DNA from: Copromyces sp. CBS 386.78
Taxonomy: Eukaryota; Ascomycota; Sordariomycetes; Sordariales; Sordariaceae
DNA length: 64,000 nucleotides
Direction: 5' to 3'
Assembly (NCBI GenBank): GCA_030685235.1
Contig: MU839202.1
Location: 1-64,000, forward strand
A program made the position numbers and the translations under genes. The notes under the pieces are model-generated. The model did not search any database, was not told the DNA's origin, and was given only the letters and a program-made list of their open reading frames with translations. This document shows positions 1 to 9,521 of this stretch, in pieces. Each line of letters starts with the position of its first letter. The stretch's first letter is position 1.

Positions 1-37
1 TTGTCCCATAATAAAAGTTTGTCCCATAATTTTTTTT

Positions 38-60
38 CCCCCTACTTAATGAGTAGGGGG
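38..60. repeat. Perfect 9-bp hairpin beside a short direct repeat
   Basis: CCCCCTACT (38-46) pairs perfectly with AGTAGGGGG (52-60) around a five-base loop. Just upstream the 12-mer TTGTCCCATAAT occurs twice (1-12 and 19-30). This could be the end of a repeat element that starts outside the window. No gene is visible before the tRNA. Confidence 0.5.
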
Positions 61-231
61 TTGAGAAAAGTCCCACCACCACAACCCCCAAGTAGGTCTT
101 TGGAGAATCACTAACGAATTGCCTTGCGCTCCATCCGAGTCCCATTGGATTATAGGAGCCGTCGCAGTCAAAGTGTCGTATATTGACAGAGGGTATACCA
201 ATACCGGAAATAGGGCGAGATTTCATTGATA

Positions 232-337
232 GGCAAGATGGCCGAGCGGTCTAAGGCGCCACGTTAAGGTTAACCCTTAATCTCCTCTCCGAGTTCCGTG
301 GTCCGAAAGGGCGTGGGTTCGAATCCCACTCTTGTCA
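232..337 (+). tRNA. tRNA-Leu (anticodon AAG) with intron
   Basis: This is a class II tRNA. The acceptor GGCAAGA pairs with TCTTGTC at 330-336 (one G-T wobble), and A337 is the discriminator. The D arm carries GCCGAGCGGT, the T arm is GTGGG-TTCGAAT-CCCAC, and there is an extended variable arm. The anticodon stem CCACG (259-263) pairs with CGTGG (297-301). The loop reads TT-AAG-G, so AAG at 266-268 decodes CUU (by inosine also CUC). A 26-nt intron (270-295) follows position 37, the standard eukaryotic site, and its CCTTAA segment can pair with the anticodon loop as expected for splicing-endonuclease substrates. The mature form is about 80 nt plus CCA. Confidence 0.93.
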
Positions 338-738
338 TAACTTTTTGCATCTTTTCTATCGGGATCTGGGGAGGATGTCAGTCTTTTTTTCTCTTTTTGT
401 TTGGGGCCGGGAGTCTACACTGACCGAGCGGGGGTGACCCGGACAACCATTCTTTTACAGGGGACGTGGTCCCCGGTCTACCGGCATTGGACTGGGGTAC
501 GATGGGCATCAAATTGGAGAATGGGGGAACGTCGAGTTTGTCAAGAGAAATTGTGCAGGATGATGATCGGGCATGATGGCATTTTGGAGTTTCGCAACAG
601 ACGAGAAGTGGTTCCGGTGGTAGGGCATTGCGGCCAGTCAAGAGCTTTTGGTGCGGTTGTTCATTGGGTATCGAGTGGTTGTACATGGCATTAAAACAAT
701 TCATCCTTCCTCTTTTAATCCTCTGTGTCTTTTTTTCT
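338..738. other. Intergenic, no gene seen
   Basis: Between the tRNA and the BolA gene. Overlapping short frames on both strands have no recognisable content. The right part is probably the 3' UTR of the minus-strand BolA gene. Confidence 0.5.
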
Positions 739-1224
739 TCAAGGCACGCTCGTCTTGATCTGGATGCCGTGCCACTGCTTGACCAGCTCGCCTAGGGCGG
801 CGTTGACCAGACGTTGCTGCTTGAGCATATTGAGGCCGCGGAACTTCTCAGAGCAAATGTCGACGCCATACATGGAGCCGCAGCCTCCCGAGATGTCTCG
901 CACGACGAGGTTGGTGGGCGCAAACTCGCGGATCAAGATGTCCCAGACCTGGGCCTCTCCCTCGTCCAGGTCTGCCGGCTTTTCAAGTCCAGCACTGGCA
1001 GGTTGTTCCGACGCCGCGGTAGAGTATGTCCTAGAGGGAAGGCGAGCCGGGGTCTGAAGGGCGCGCTGTTGAAGAAGAGCAGAGGTAGAGTAGGCGGCAG
1101 GAGCAGCGAAGCGTGTGGAAGCCAGCGAGAGAGCCCTGCTTGGTGTCTGGACAGATGCGAGTCTTGGGGAAGCCTCGGAGCGGAGGCCAGCTCTGCTAGC
1201 ACGAAGGCAGGCCCTGCAAATCAT
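739..1224 (-). CDS. BOL3: Mitochondrial BolA-like protein (BOLA3/Bol3 type)
   Basis: A 161-residue single-exon gene. The first 70 or so residues are rich in Arg, Ala and Ser and poor in acidic residues, typical of a mitochondrial presequence. The BolA fold occupies about residues 88-158. It has the BOLA3-type segment DISGGCGSMYGVDI, whose Cys is the usual Fe-S ligand position, followed by FRGLNMLKQQRLVNAAL and the C-terminal HGIQIKT with the conserved His. Family members act late in mitochondrial [4Fe-4S] cluster delivery with Nfu1 and Grx5, supporting lipoate synthase and complex II. That role is inferred from the family. The ATG at 1224 is the first in frame and gives a plausible leader. 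Nothing looks broken. Confidence 0.88.
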   Translation of the reverse strand: MICRACLRASRAGLRSEASPRLASVQTPSRALSLASTRFAAPAAYSTSALLQQRALQTPARLPSRTYSTAASEQPASAGLEKPADLDEGEAQVWDILIREFAPTNLVVRDISGGCGSMYGVDICSEKFRGLNMLKQQRLVNAALGELVKQWHGIQIKTSVP

Positions 1225-2740
1225 GGTGAAGCTGGGGTCGGGTCGATGGTAGACGAATAGACAGGGAGCAGTAGTTGGCAGCTTGAGGTCTACGATGGAA
1301 ACGGTCAGTTAAAGTGTTCGCAGGCGGCCCGGCGCGGTCAATTAGCAGACGTACTTTATGTAGAGTTATGAGTGTTATGTTTGTCAGCTGGAGGTTGAAT
1401 GGTTCGTCCGGATGGAGATGCGATGCTGGGATGGGATGACGGAGTGTCAACTGAAGTCACTGCAGTGTTCGTCTCGATCGTGAAGTTCATCCAACGACGG
1501 CACACGTGCGGAGAGCTTCTTGCTCCCGCTCGGTCATCAATCTTCTAGACGCTTTGATTGGCTGAGACTTCTCCAGAAGCCGAGAGATACCCCACTAATT
1601 CTGCCGGGTCGGCAAGGTCCAATTGCCGCCGGCAACTCCTATCTGCGTCGCTTACACCGTCCATCAACTTGAGTCGACGTTACCGCCATCAACCACTCAT
1701 CCTGCCAAGGACGAAACCACACAGCTGAACGTTGATCATCGTCTTGTTTCTTTCCCACTCTCTAGCAATGGTTCTGTACCGGTTTACAGTCAATCATCGT
1801 GTTTACCTCACCGCCTTAGTCAGCTCGACTGGGTGAGCTGCCCAGACAGCCAGATGATATGGGCATTTCCACCCATGTCTCATTTCTCTATATGCCACTT
1901 ATTCCGTATGGTCCTTCGTCGTCGAAGCATTCGCACCGTATTATCGGCTCCCCGGTTTCTTCACGCATATGCCTTTCCACGTTTTAAGCCAGAGCACTTT
2001 GTTTCACCTTGTTGGACCACGACTCAACGGCCATCTTGAACGTCACTGCATACGCTTCTCTCGGCTCTCAAGTTTGTGGCGGCTGCAGTCATGCCGTTCG
2101 GGCATTCTGTGTAGCACTTTGATATCGAACCAAAGCCCATTTGCTCAGCACCCACGGCCTCTTTATTTTACGAGACAACCTCTCAACATGTCTGGCGATG
2201 CCACAAGCCATAGCGTGAAGCATCCGAACGTCTCGCTTCTTGATGGTATCGTCTAATTTCCAAGCTACTGGCGAGCTGCCTTCTCCAGAACCACGATCCC
2301 ACGAAATCAAGGAGTCCAGGATTACGCATTCGCCTTCGCTGTCCGGTTTTAGCAGGTCCTCTGGTCTTTTATTGAAGCCCTTGACCTGCTCTTCCGGTCG
2401 TGATCCTGGGTAGTTTGGTGGGTGGGTGTCATTGGCATCGGTCTCGTCCGCTGGAGGCCTTTCCAAGCAATCCATCCACTGCAGAAACAGGGTTTCATTG
2501 TTGCTCTAGTGAGCCTAGTCAGTGGGATTCTGGCAGCGGGGCAACGCAGGAACACCCAAATTTCAATAGCAGCAGTTGAAGGCATCTCAACTGCCTATTC
2601 GAGCCTACCATTGTATCCTTCACCCCTTCCAAGTACCACCCAAGAACGTGGTGACTGTGCTTCTGGCCGAGGCTCTGCTTTGATTTTACAAATTCCCCGA
2701 TTCGCCTCCGATTCCTACTCTGCATACACACATCTCGTCT
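1225..2740. other. Intergenic, no convincing gene
   Basis: Holds the promoter of the BolA gene. Short frames exist on both strands (for example 1623-2039 plus, and 2089-2475 minus with a basic C-terminal half), but none has recognisable domains, clear splice sites or consistent third-position bias. A short species-specific gene cannot be excluded around 2089-2475. Confidence 0.4.
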
Positions 2741-2753
2741 AGAAGAGCAGGAA

Positions 2754-3131
2754 AAAGAAATTCGTCATGTATCGTCTGCTGGCGTCGGAGCCTTCAAGCA
2801 GGTACTCAAGACGTTGAAAAAGAGAAAGGTAAGAAAGTTTCGCTTTTGCCAAGTCCGTGTCGACCGTCCGATCGAGAACATCGACGTTATGATCAGAAAG
2901 TGGAATTCGATCCACGCCGTCTTCCACAAACGTACGTTGTGGACACTCGACGAAACCAACCGAGCTTACCCGGCCGCCAACCTCGAGGCTCGCTGCACCA
3001 AAATCTTCTGTATTGCCACGGGAGGCTATTGGGAGGGATTTCAAGTCTACGTCGGAAAGTGGGATGAACTTGGAGAGGAGGTCAAGGACATTTTGCGCGT
3101 GCGTTATCCTGAAGTAGTCAGCGACTTCTAA
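2754..3131 (+). CDS. Possible terminal exon of an unrecognised gene
   Basis: One frame stays open from about 2654 to the TAA at 3129-3131 and contains a coding-like stretch of roughly 120 residues with GC-rich third positions. The part from about 2814 reads KKRKVRKFRFCQVRV and continues into mixed aromatic and charged sequence ending PEVVSDF. No ATG lies in the open part, but AG acceptors sit at 2740-2753, so this could be a 3' exon whose first exon lies upstream. No known domain is recognised. It may equally be a remnant of a disrupted gene. The start given is the proposed acceptor, not a start codon. Confidence 0.33.
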   Translation, partial: KEIRHVSSAGVGAFKQVLKTLKKRKVRKFRFCQVRVDRPIENIDVMIRKWNSIHAVFHKRTLWTLDETNRAYPAANLEARCTKIFCIATGGYWEGFQVYVGKWDELGEEVKDILRVRYPEVVSDF

Positions 3132-4116
3132 GTTTTTATATATATAGCCATGGTCCGTCGAGGCGACGGAACTTTTTCATCGGGGGGGCATTTGTGAGAG
3201 GACAGGAGTCGATGTCAGGCACCGACTCTATATACTCCCACCATGGGTCGCAAGGTTGGTTGAGACTTTCCGAGTCCAAGTCCACTAAGGACTTTGGGAA
3301 GCCCGACTTCGTCGGGCAAGTCCAAAACAACACAACCATGTATATAGCAGACCCGGAGAGTCTGCCAAGTTTCTTGGAGACTTCTCTTCTAGATCAATTA
3401 ATCAATGGTTAATTATCATTACAACATTCCAAGTCTGTAATATCTTTCTCGCACGTTACGCCGGCACAATTCTAAGGCACGCGTTAACGCCGGATAAAAG
3501 AAGGACAGCCTTAATCCAAGTCAGCCTAGAGTTCAGGAGGAAGCTCCAACAGGGATACCTTGAAGACCCGAAGTAGAAGAAAGTATTAGATATCGTGAAG
3601 GTGAACTCCGGCGTCGCCCAACCTACCGACCTTCCCTTCGAGATCCGCAACTCCTTGCTCTAGAGAGTTGTTCCCGGCATAACACCCAGACTTTGCATTC
3701 CACAGAATTGTATTATCGGGCCTGTCAAGCGTGTAGGAGTCGCGGATGGAGGAGATGTGTGGGGAGCGGTAGGAGTTAATAAGGATGGCGATTCGGAGGG
3801 ATGCTGGCGACGTGGGAAGTTACCACCGTGGACGTGTACGTTGCTCCTTCCTCAGCTTTGAATCTTATCACAGGCCCTAATTCATCGCCCGTTACTCCTT
3901 CCTCAACTTTGAATCTTACCAGAGGCCCTAATTCATCGCCCGTTGCTCCTTCCTCAGCTTTGAATCTTATCACAGACCCTAATTCATTGCCCGTTGCTCC
4001 TTCCTCAGCTTTGGAAAATTGTCCACGCACAGGAAAAAATGAAATCTGGCAATTCCAATATTAGTGTATGGAAATCCTGTTCCCATCAACCCTTCATCAA
4101 CGGGGTTACCATCAAC
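3132..4116. other. Intergenic; contains a 51-bp tandem repeat
   Basis: No supported gene. The tandem repeat at 3841-4013 is listed separately. The right end is the 5' region of the GIY-YIG-like gene. Confidence 0.5.
3841..4013. repeat. 51-bp tandem repeat, 3.4 copies
   Basis: Units at 3841-3891, 3892-3942 and 3943-3993, plus a partial unit at 3994-4013. Each starts TTGCTCCTTCCTCA or a one- to two-base variant. The unit is 17 codons long, so frames stay open through it on both strands. Copies differ by a few substitutions. It lies just upstream of the start chosen for the next gene. Confidence 0.9.
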
Positions 4117-5782
4117 ATGGCCGACAACGAAGAGTACGACATGGCCGATAACGAGGACTACGACATGGCCGACTACGAGGACTACGACATGGCCGACACC
4201 GAGCATTCTGATTGCTCAGACATCGACGATATATCAGACATAGAGGATATCAACGATGTTTACGTGTCAGACTCCGACGAGTCAGATGTATCCGACTTCG
4301 ATGACTCGGATCTGGCAGAGATGGACGATGAGGACTCGGACAGCGAAGATGTCGATATGTCCAAGCTGGAACATCTGAGAAACGCCAGCCGTATCAATCC
4401 ATCCCACCTACAAAAGTTGGTGGACGAGTACACCTGGCGTCTCATCACAAGCCACGCACCGAATTGGTTTGCTTGTCCAATTTTCAAGACTATGCTTGCC
4501 GAAAACCGGCAACAATTTGACAAGCACTGTACACCAATGAGCTTTGCTCCAAACCTCCACCGCATCCTGTCCTCCGCATCACCGCCGATGTTCGACTTTT
4601 TCTGTTCACTTCCTGCTCCTAGTGAAAATGAGAAGGTCGGCGGAGTCTACGCCATCGTCTTGCAGAAGAAAGATTGTCCGCCAAAGCTCTACATTGGCTC
4701 AGGAACTTCGGAAACAGGTGGCGTAAGAAGAAGGCTGCGACACTACGAAGATGGAGTATTACTCCCTCGTCTCCTGCAATCTACTCTTAACAAAGGGTAC
4801 ACGATACGACACAAAGGCCTCCTGTGCTGGGCTCCCATTCCTTCCTCATATGCCAAGCTCGGCATTTTCCGCTTGCGGTTCGTTGCTGTCGAGGCTGTAA
4901 TAACAGCCCTTTTTCACACTTGTGTTACAGTTGGGATGGACTTCATATGGTCCCACATCGTGCCATGGGCAAGATCCACAGGTGAGGTTTTACATAGTCC
5001 TTAGCAGATTCCGACTTCCATACTCACCGTCCTGCTGTTAACATGTACTAACGCCTTTTGTGGAAACAGTATCCTGGCTACCTCTCAATTCCCATACACC
5101 TCTATTGGAATGTCCGAGAGGCGTCCATCCAAACATGACGGAAGAGGAGCTGGAACTCTACAACATCAGGCGCAAGGAACGAGCCCGGAAGATTTCGCGT
5201 TTAGCTTCCCGACGTAAGCGAGAAAGGGCCCGAGCTAGGGATCTCCACGTCTACTCGGGCTACATCACCCTGAACGGCACCGACTCCACCGGCTACTCGC
5301 TCCCCTACCAGGGCGTCGTCGGCAGCATGAAGGCCGTTACCGTCCTCGACAAGCAGTACAGCTACCTCAGCCAGTCCAGCGACGCCACTCTCGCCCCCGT
5401 CGCCGCCGGCACCACCTTCACCCTCCCTCCCGCTGGCAAGGCCAACGAGACCCAGTACGCCAACACGGTCTACCCGACCGTCGTGCTCACCCTCGCCATG
5501 GGCTCCGCCGAGGTCCGCGCCGATGTCGTCAACGCCAAGGGCAAGACCATCGGCCAGGTGCTCACCTTCCCCGCCTACTGGAACCCCCGCGGTACCTTTG
5601 AGTGGAATTGGGATGGTGCCCTCTCCGATGGCTCTTACGCCCCTGCTGGCACCTACAAGATCACCCTCAGGGCGCTCAAGATCTACGGTAACAGCAAGAA
5701 GCCCCAGGATTGGGAGACTCAAACTACTGAGAGCTTCACTATCAAGTACGCTGCCAAGAACAAGAGGGAGTTTACTGCTTAA
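4117..5782 (+). CDS. GIY-YIG-like protein fused to a subtilase C-terminal domain (probable chimera)
   Basis: Exons 4117-4981 and 5070-5782 (GTGAGG...AACAG intron), 525 aa. The ATG at 4117 has a good context (caacATGg). It opens an acidic N-terminus made of three and a half copies of an eight-residue unit of the type MADNEDYD, then an Asp/Ser/Glu-rich stretch. A GIY-YIG-like core follows: GGVYAIVLQ, KLYIGSGT, GGVRRRLRHY. GIY-YIG proteins are typically DNA endonucleases or of unknown role in fungi. A basic helix (RKERARKISRLASRRKR) leads to about 5240, where the sequence switches to a strongly GC3-biased segment resembling the Fn3-like C-terminal domain of secreted subtilases (YSGYITLNGTDSTGYSLPY, then FPAYWNPRGTF and a TYKITLRAL strand). 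No protease catalytic domain is present. The gene may be a natural fusion or a decayed junction. Confidence 0.68.
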
Positions 5783-7291
5783 TTTGAGGCAGTGCAGAAT
5801 ATGATACCCTGAAGGAGAAGAAGGGAAGGAAGTTGGACTGGATATTGAAATGACTGGATGCATATAACGTGGATGTTTTACGATATTTCTTGTATGATAT
5901 TATGTAATACCTACAATGGACATAATAATGAGCGGGCCTTTGGGCCTGATGCAAATTTTGGTTCCTGATGTTGATGTGATTGATGGTGGTGGTGATGGTT
6001 ATGATTCTTGACTCTGTTCTCACCGACTATTCAGCTACTATTGTATGTTCGGAAGAGTTTCTGAAGAGTCTTTGAAAAGTGTCCACATTCAACGACTTTC
6101 TTCAATAACAACTTAGCTCCTCATCATCTCGTCTGATCACAGGCTACCAACCCGATACCGTCATCCCAGGGGCAAGTTCCCATCCCTCCCTCCAAACAAA
6201 ATCAACGGACCCATGTCCATGTCAAAGGGATGACCGATCTGCTGAACAATTGCGGGACGCCCCGCAAAATGCAGTGCGGTGCGCCCGGTGCGGGCGCGGC
6301 GGTGCAGCGGGATGACCCACTGAGCTGACAGTGAGCATGACAGCGCGTGGCGGGCATGGCATCTGATCATGCATTTGATTGCTCAGTCCCGCCGTCTTTT
6401 TGCTTCTCGCTTCTCCCGAATGTCCTGTCAACCATCCCATTTCGGCCTGTCATCCTGTGACCCTTTCAGCTCCGCAAAGATACGGCGCGGTGCGGGATAG
6501 ATGGTTAGGCACATGACACCATCCCGAGCCTTCAGCCTTTTGGGTTATCAACTTTTATGATTTCAAGGTTGGCGAATACTACACCTGTGATACTTTTTGG
6601 AGGACAAGAGTCGTCTCGTTTGAACCTGTTCAAGATCACACAGTTTGGACTAAAAGACAGCCGAAACCAAGTTCGCTAGTTCGTGACTTTCAGCTGCCAT
6701 GATGTCATCATCACTACCTCTACACATTCCCCAGAAATTCATTAAAACCCCCAAGAACGTCATCTAGTGGATGAGACTTGGATCTTGGCTGTCCGCCTCA
6801 AGCCCTTCTCGTAGCTTTCGCAATCCCTTCTTATGACCATCCAAAATTCGAAAATTCCGCCATTACTTGCTTCGGTGACTGGGGTGAACTTTGGGTCGAT
6901 CATCATACGATCATCCAGGAGTTGACTGCCGTGCCTTGCCAAGCTCACCAAGATCTCTCTTCCCAGCTCCCGACCTCCCGTTCGGTATACATACCAGGGT
7001 CCCCTCCATCGTCCTGCCTGAAAAAGGGATTTAAAGACATTGAAGGAACAAGGAGCAGCACAAAAAGCTATCAGCTGACGTCCATTGTAACTCGGTTAAC
7101 ATAGCCGATTGAAAGCCCCCCCTAAACAAAGAAGACTTAAAGAAGCTTCCACCTCCCCACTTTCCACTTTTACAAACCCCTCTGTCGGACTCTACGATCC
7201 GATCCATCATCGAACCTTACCTTGCTTGCTACTACTGAAACCGAAACAAAAGGGATTGCACACTGCACACCCGTCTAAGCGGCCATTCAAC
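5783..7291. other. Intergenic, no gene seen
   Basis: Contains the 3' region of the chimeric gene and the promoter and 5' UTR of the amidotransferase gene. There is a GC-rich island near 6240-6350. Short frames have no recognisable content. Confidence 0.45.
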
Positions 7292-8478
7292 ATGACCGCC
7301 TCGACCGATTTTCCGAGAGGTCCTCTTCACCACGAGGTCAACCCTCACCACCAACACGATCACACCGACGACACCAACATCAAAATCAACATGGACACGC
7401 AGAACGAAAGCCAAGCAACCAAGATCCCTCTCCGAATCGCCATCCTCCTCAACTCCTACCGGTCCCCACACATCTCCTCCATCCGCGACTCCTACACGCG
7501 CTGCTTCAGCTCCTTAACCGAGTCACCCACCTGCCGCTTCGAAGCAAAACCCTCCTTCTTCTACCCCGCCGACAACTTTTACTGCTGTCCCCAGGGTCCT
7601 CACAACGACCGGGATGGGTGTAATGGGTCCGAATCAGATGCTTCGTTATCATCAGATTGTTCAAACGAACTTCGGGGTTCGGATTCCGAGTCGGATGGCC
7701 CTGGGACTAAGGCAAGGGCTAGGGCTAGAAGTAGCAGGATGAAAGAATTCCTTCCCGACCCGGCGGAGTTCGACCTGATTGTTATCGGAGGAGGAAACGC
7801 CGATCCGAGGAAGAGACATGCGTGGATATTGAGGGTGCATGAGTTCATACGACAGACGAGAAAGGAATGGCCGAGGAAGAAGATGGTGGGTGTTTGTTGG
7901 GGACATCAGACGCTGGGGATGGTGGTGGGAGGGGGGGAGGTGGGGGAGATGGGGAGGCCTGAGGTTTGTTTTCCCCTTTCTCCCATTCTTAGCAGGTGTG
8001 AAATCAGGGAGAACAAGAGAAGAGACTGACGTGCGATGAACAACAGCTAGGAGTAACCGACTCAAAACTCACCCCCGCCGGGTTAAGATTTTTCAATGAC
8101 CAAAAGCCACCATCATCACCAGCAGGGGGAAGGGAGAAAAAGAGGAGCTCGCTAAGACTTCATCAACACCATCGTCGACAGCTCGTCTCTACACCACCCA
8201 ATTTCCACCAATTACTCGCCAACAACGAATGTCTTCTTTCAGACGATAACAGCGTCTTGACTTTTCAGGGACATCCGGAAAAGGACGCGAAGGCGGCAAA
8301 GCTAAAGATTAGGGACGCAGCGAGGTGGTGGGGATGGGATTTGAATGACCAGAAAGTGGTGGAAGAGGTGAAGGAGTTGATGGAAAGGGAACATGATGGG
8401 GATTGGGTGTGGGAGAGGGTTTTGGAATGGGCTTGGGAGGGGGTTCAGGAAGAAGGGGAGTGGGAGTGGAAGTTGTGA
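7292..8478 (+). CDS. Class I glutamine amidotransferase-like protein
   Basis: Exons 7292-7963 and 8047-8478 (GTTTGT...CAACAG intron, 83 bp), 367 aa. The start ATG at 7292 follows CAAC, a good fungal context, and precedes a His/Asp-rich leader. The core begins RIAILLNSYRS. The nucleophile elbow GVCWGHQ puts Cys at about residue 202. FQGHPE supplies His and Glu at about 300 and 302, so a complete Cys-His-Glu triad is present. A Ser/Asp-rich acidic insertion (about residues 112-140) separates the first strands from DLIVIGGGNAD. Stand-alone proteins of this kind resemble GMP-synthase-type or gamma-glutamyl-peptide hydrolases. The substrate cannot be told from sequence. The tail is Trp/Glu-rich. 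Confidence 0.82.
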
Positions 8479-9323
8479 TTTCTGATTTGGGTTCATCATG
8501 ATGTGCTGGATGCATCAGTCTGCGCGGGCGATTGTTTTGATAATGATGTAGGTATTTGCATCTGTGCAGCATTGCAGGCGTCAATCATTGGGAGGCGATA
8601 CCGGGTGAATGCGCCAGACAAGGCGTGGGGGAATTGAATTGAAATCCTTGGTCCAGGTTTTGAAATTGACATGTGAAGGGACTTTTTGAATTAAGGTTGT
8701 AATGCAACGGCCCGTTCACCATGACTGTTCGCCGAATGTAACGGCAAGGCCCGGCGACAACCGGTCGGGTCGGGGACGGCAATGTGCACCGCTTCCGTTG
8801 TGTGACCCCACAACGCCGGTGCCGCCTGGATTGTCGCTCGGACAATTCAAAATCCGTCTGTGTGACTGTCCGGGGCAGGCCCCGGCTTTTTCACGGGACC
8901 TGAAGACCGGGTGGTCGCTGCCTGGACCGCTGCCTGATGGGTGCCTGCAATGTTCCAGGCCTGTTCTCGATCCGACCCATCACCGTCGCCCACCCATTTG
9001 TCGGGTTTGCGCCCGTCAAGAGTATCGGCGTGCACTGCAGAAAGTGGTCTGTGCGCGGCGCCAGGGAACCTTATCGGTCGCCGCTGGAGCCCCTCCATTC
9101 TCCATTCCCAATTTTTTTTTCTTCCCGCTGCAACACGCGGGCGACAGCGACACCAAACTTTGAGTGACTTGACGACATCCCTTTTTTTTCCCATTCCGTT
9201 GCCTGTCCATATTTTTTACTCTCCTCATTTCCTTATTCCAGTATCGATCCCATCGAGTGGCCCCGTCAATCCACTAAAGTCCCTCCTTTTGTCGTCATTA
9301 ACTCATTCCCCTCATCGCCCAAG
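8479..9323. other. Intergenic; promoter and pyrimidine-rich 5' leader of CTP synthase
   Basis: No supported gene. From about 9100 to the start codon the plus strand is pyrimidine-rich with several T-runs, as is common in leaders of strongly expressed filamentous-fungal genes. Confidence 0.5.
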
Positions 9324-9490
9324 ATGAAGTTCGTTCTGGTGTCAGGAGGTATGTAAACAATAGACAATAAACAAAAAAAATTCTTATCTGAACTCTTCTC
9401 TAACTTGTCGGCGTTTCTTCAGGTGTTGTGAGTGGAGTTGGCAAGGGAATCATTGGTAGGCAGTCTTCTCTTCTCAACATACTGATGATG

Positions 9491-9521
<31 letters not shown>

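Noticed and set aside
3841..4013. CRISPR-like repeat
   Set aside because: Units are directly adjacent with no spacers and the genome is eukaryotic; it is an ordinary minisatellite.
5201..5863. 220-codon minus-strand frame
   Set aside because: Shadow of the GC3-rich subtilase-like segment; Gly/Val/Glu composition without a domain.
8702..9163. 153-codon plus-strand frame with several Cys residues
   Set aside because: Cys spacing fits no zinc motif, and it ends in the promoter of CTP synthase.
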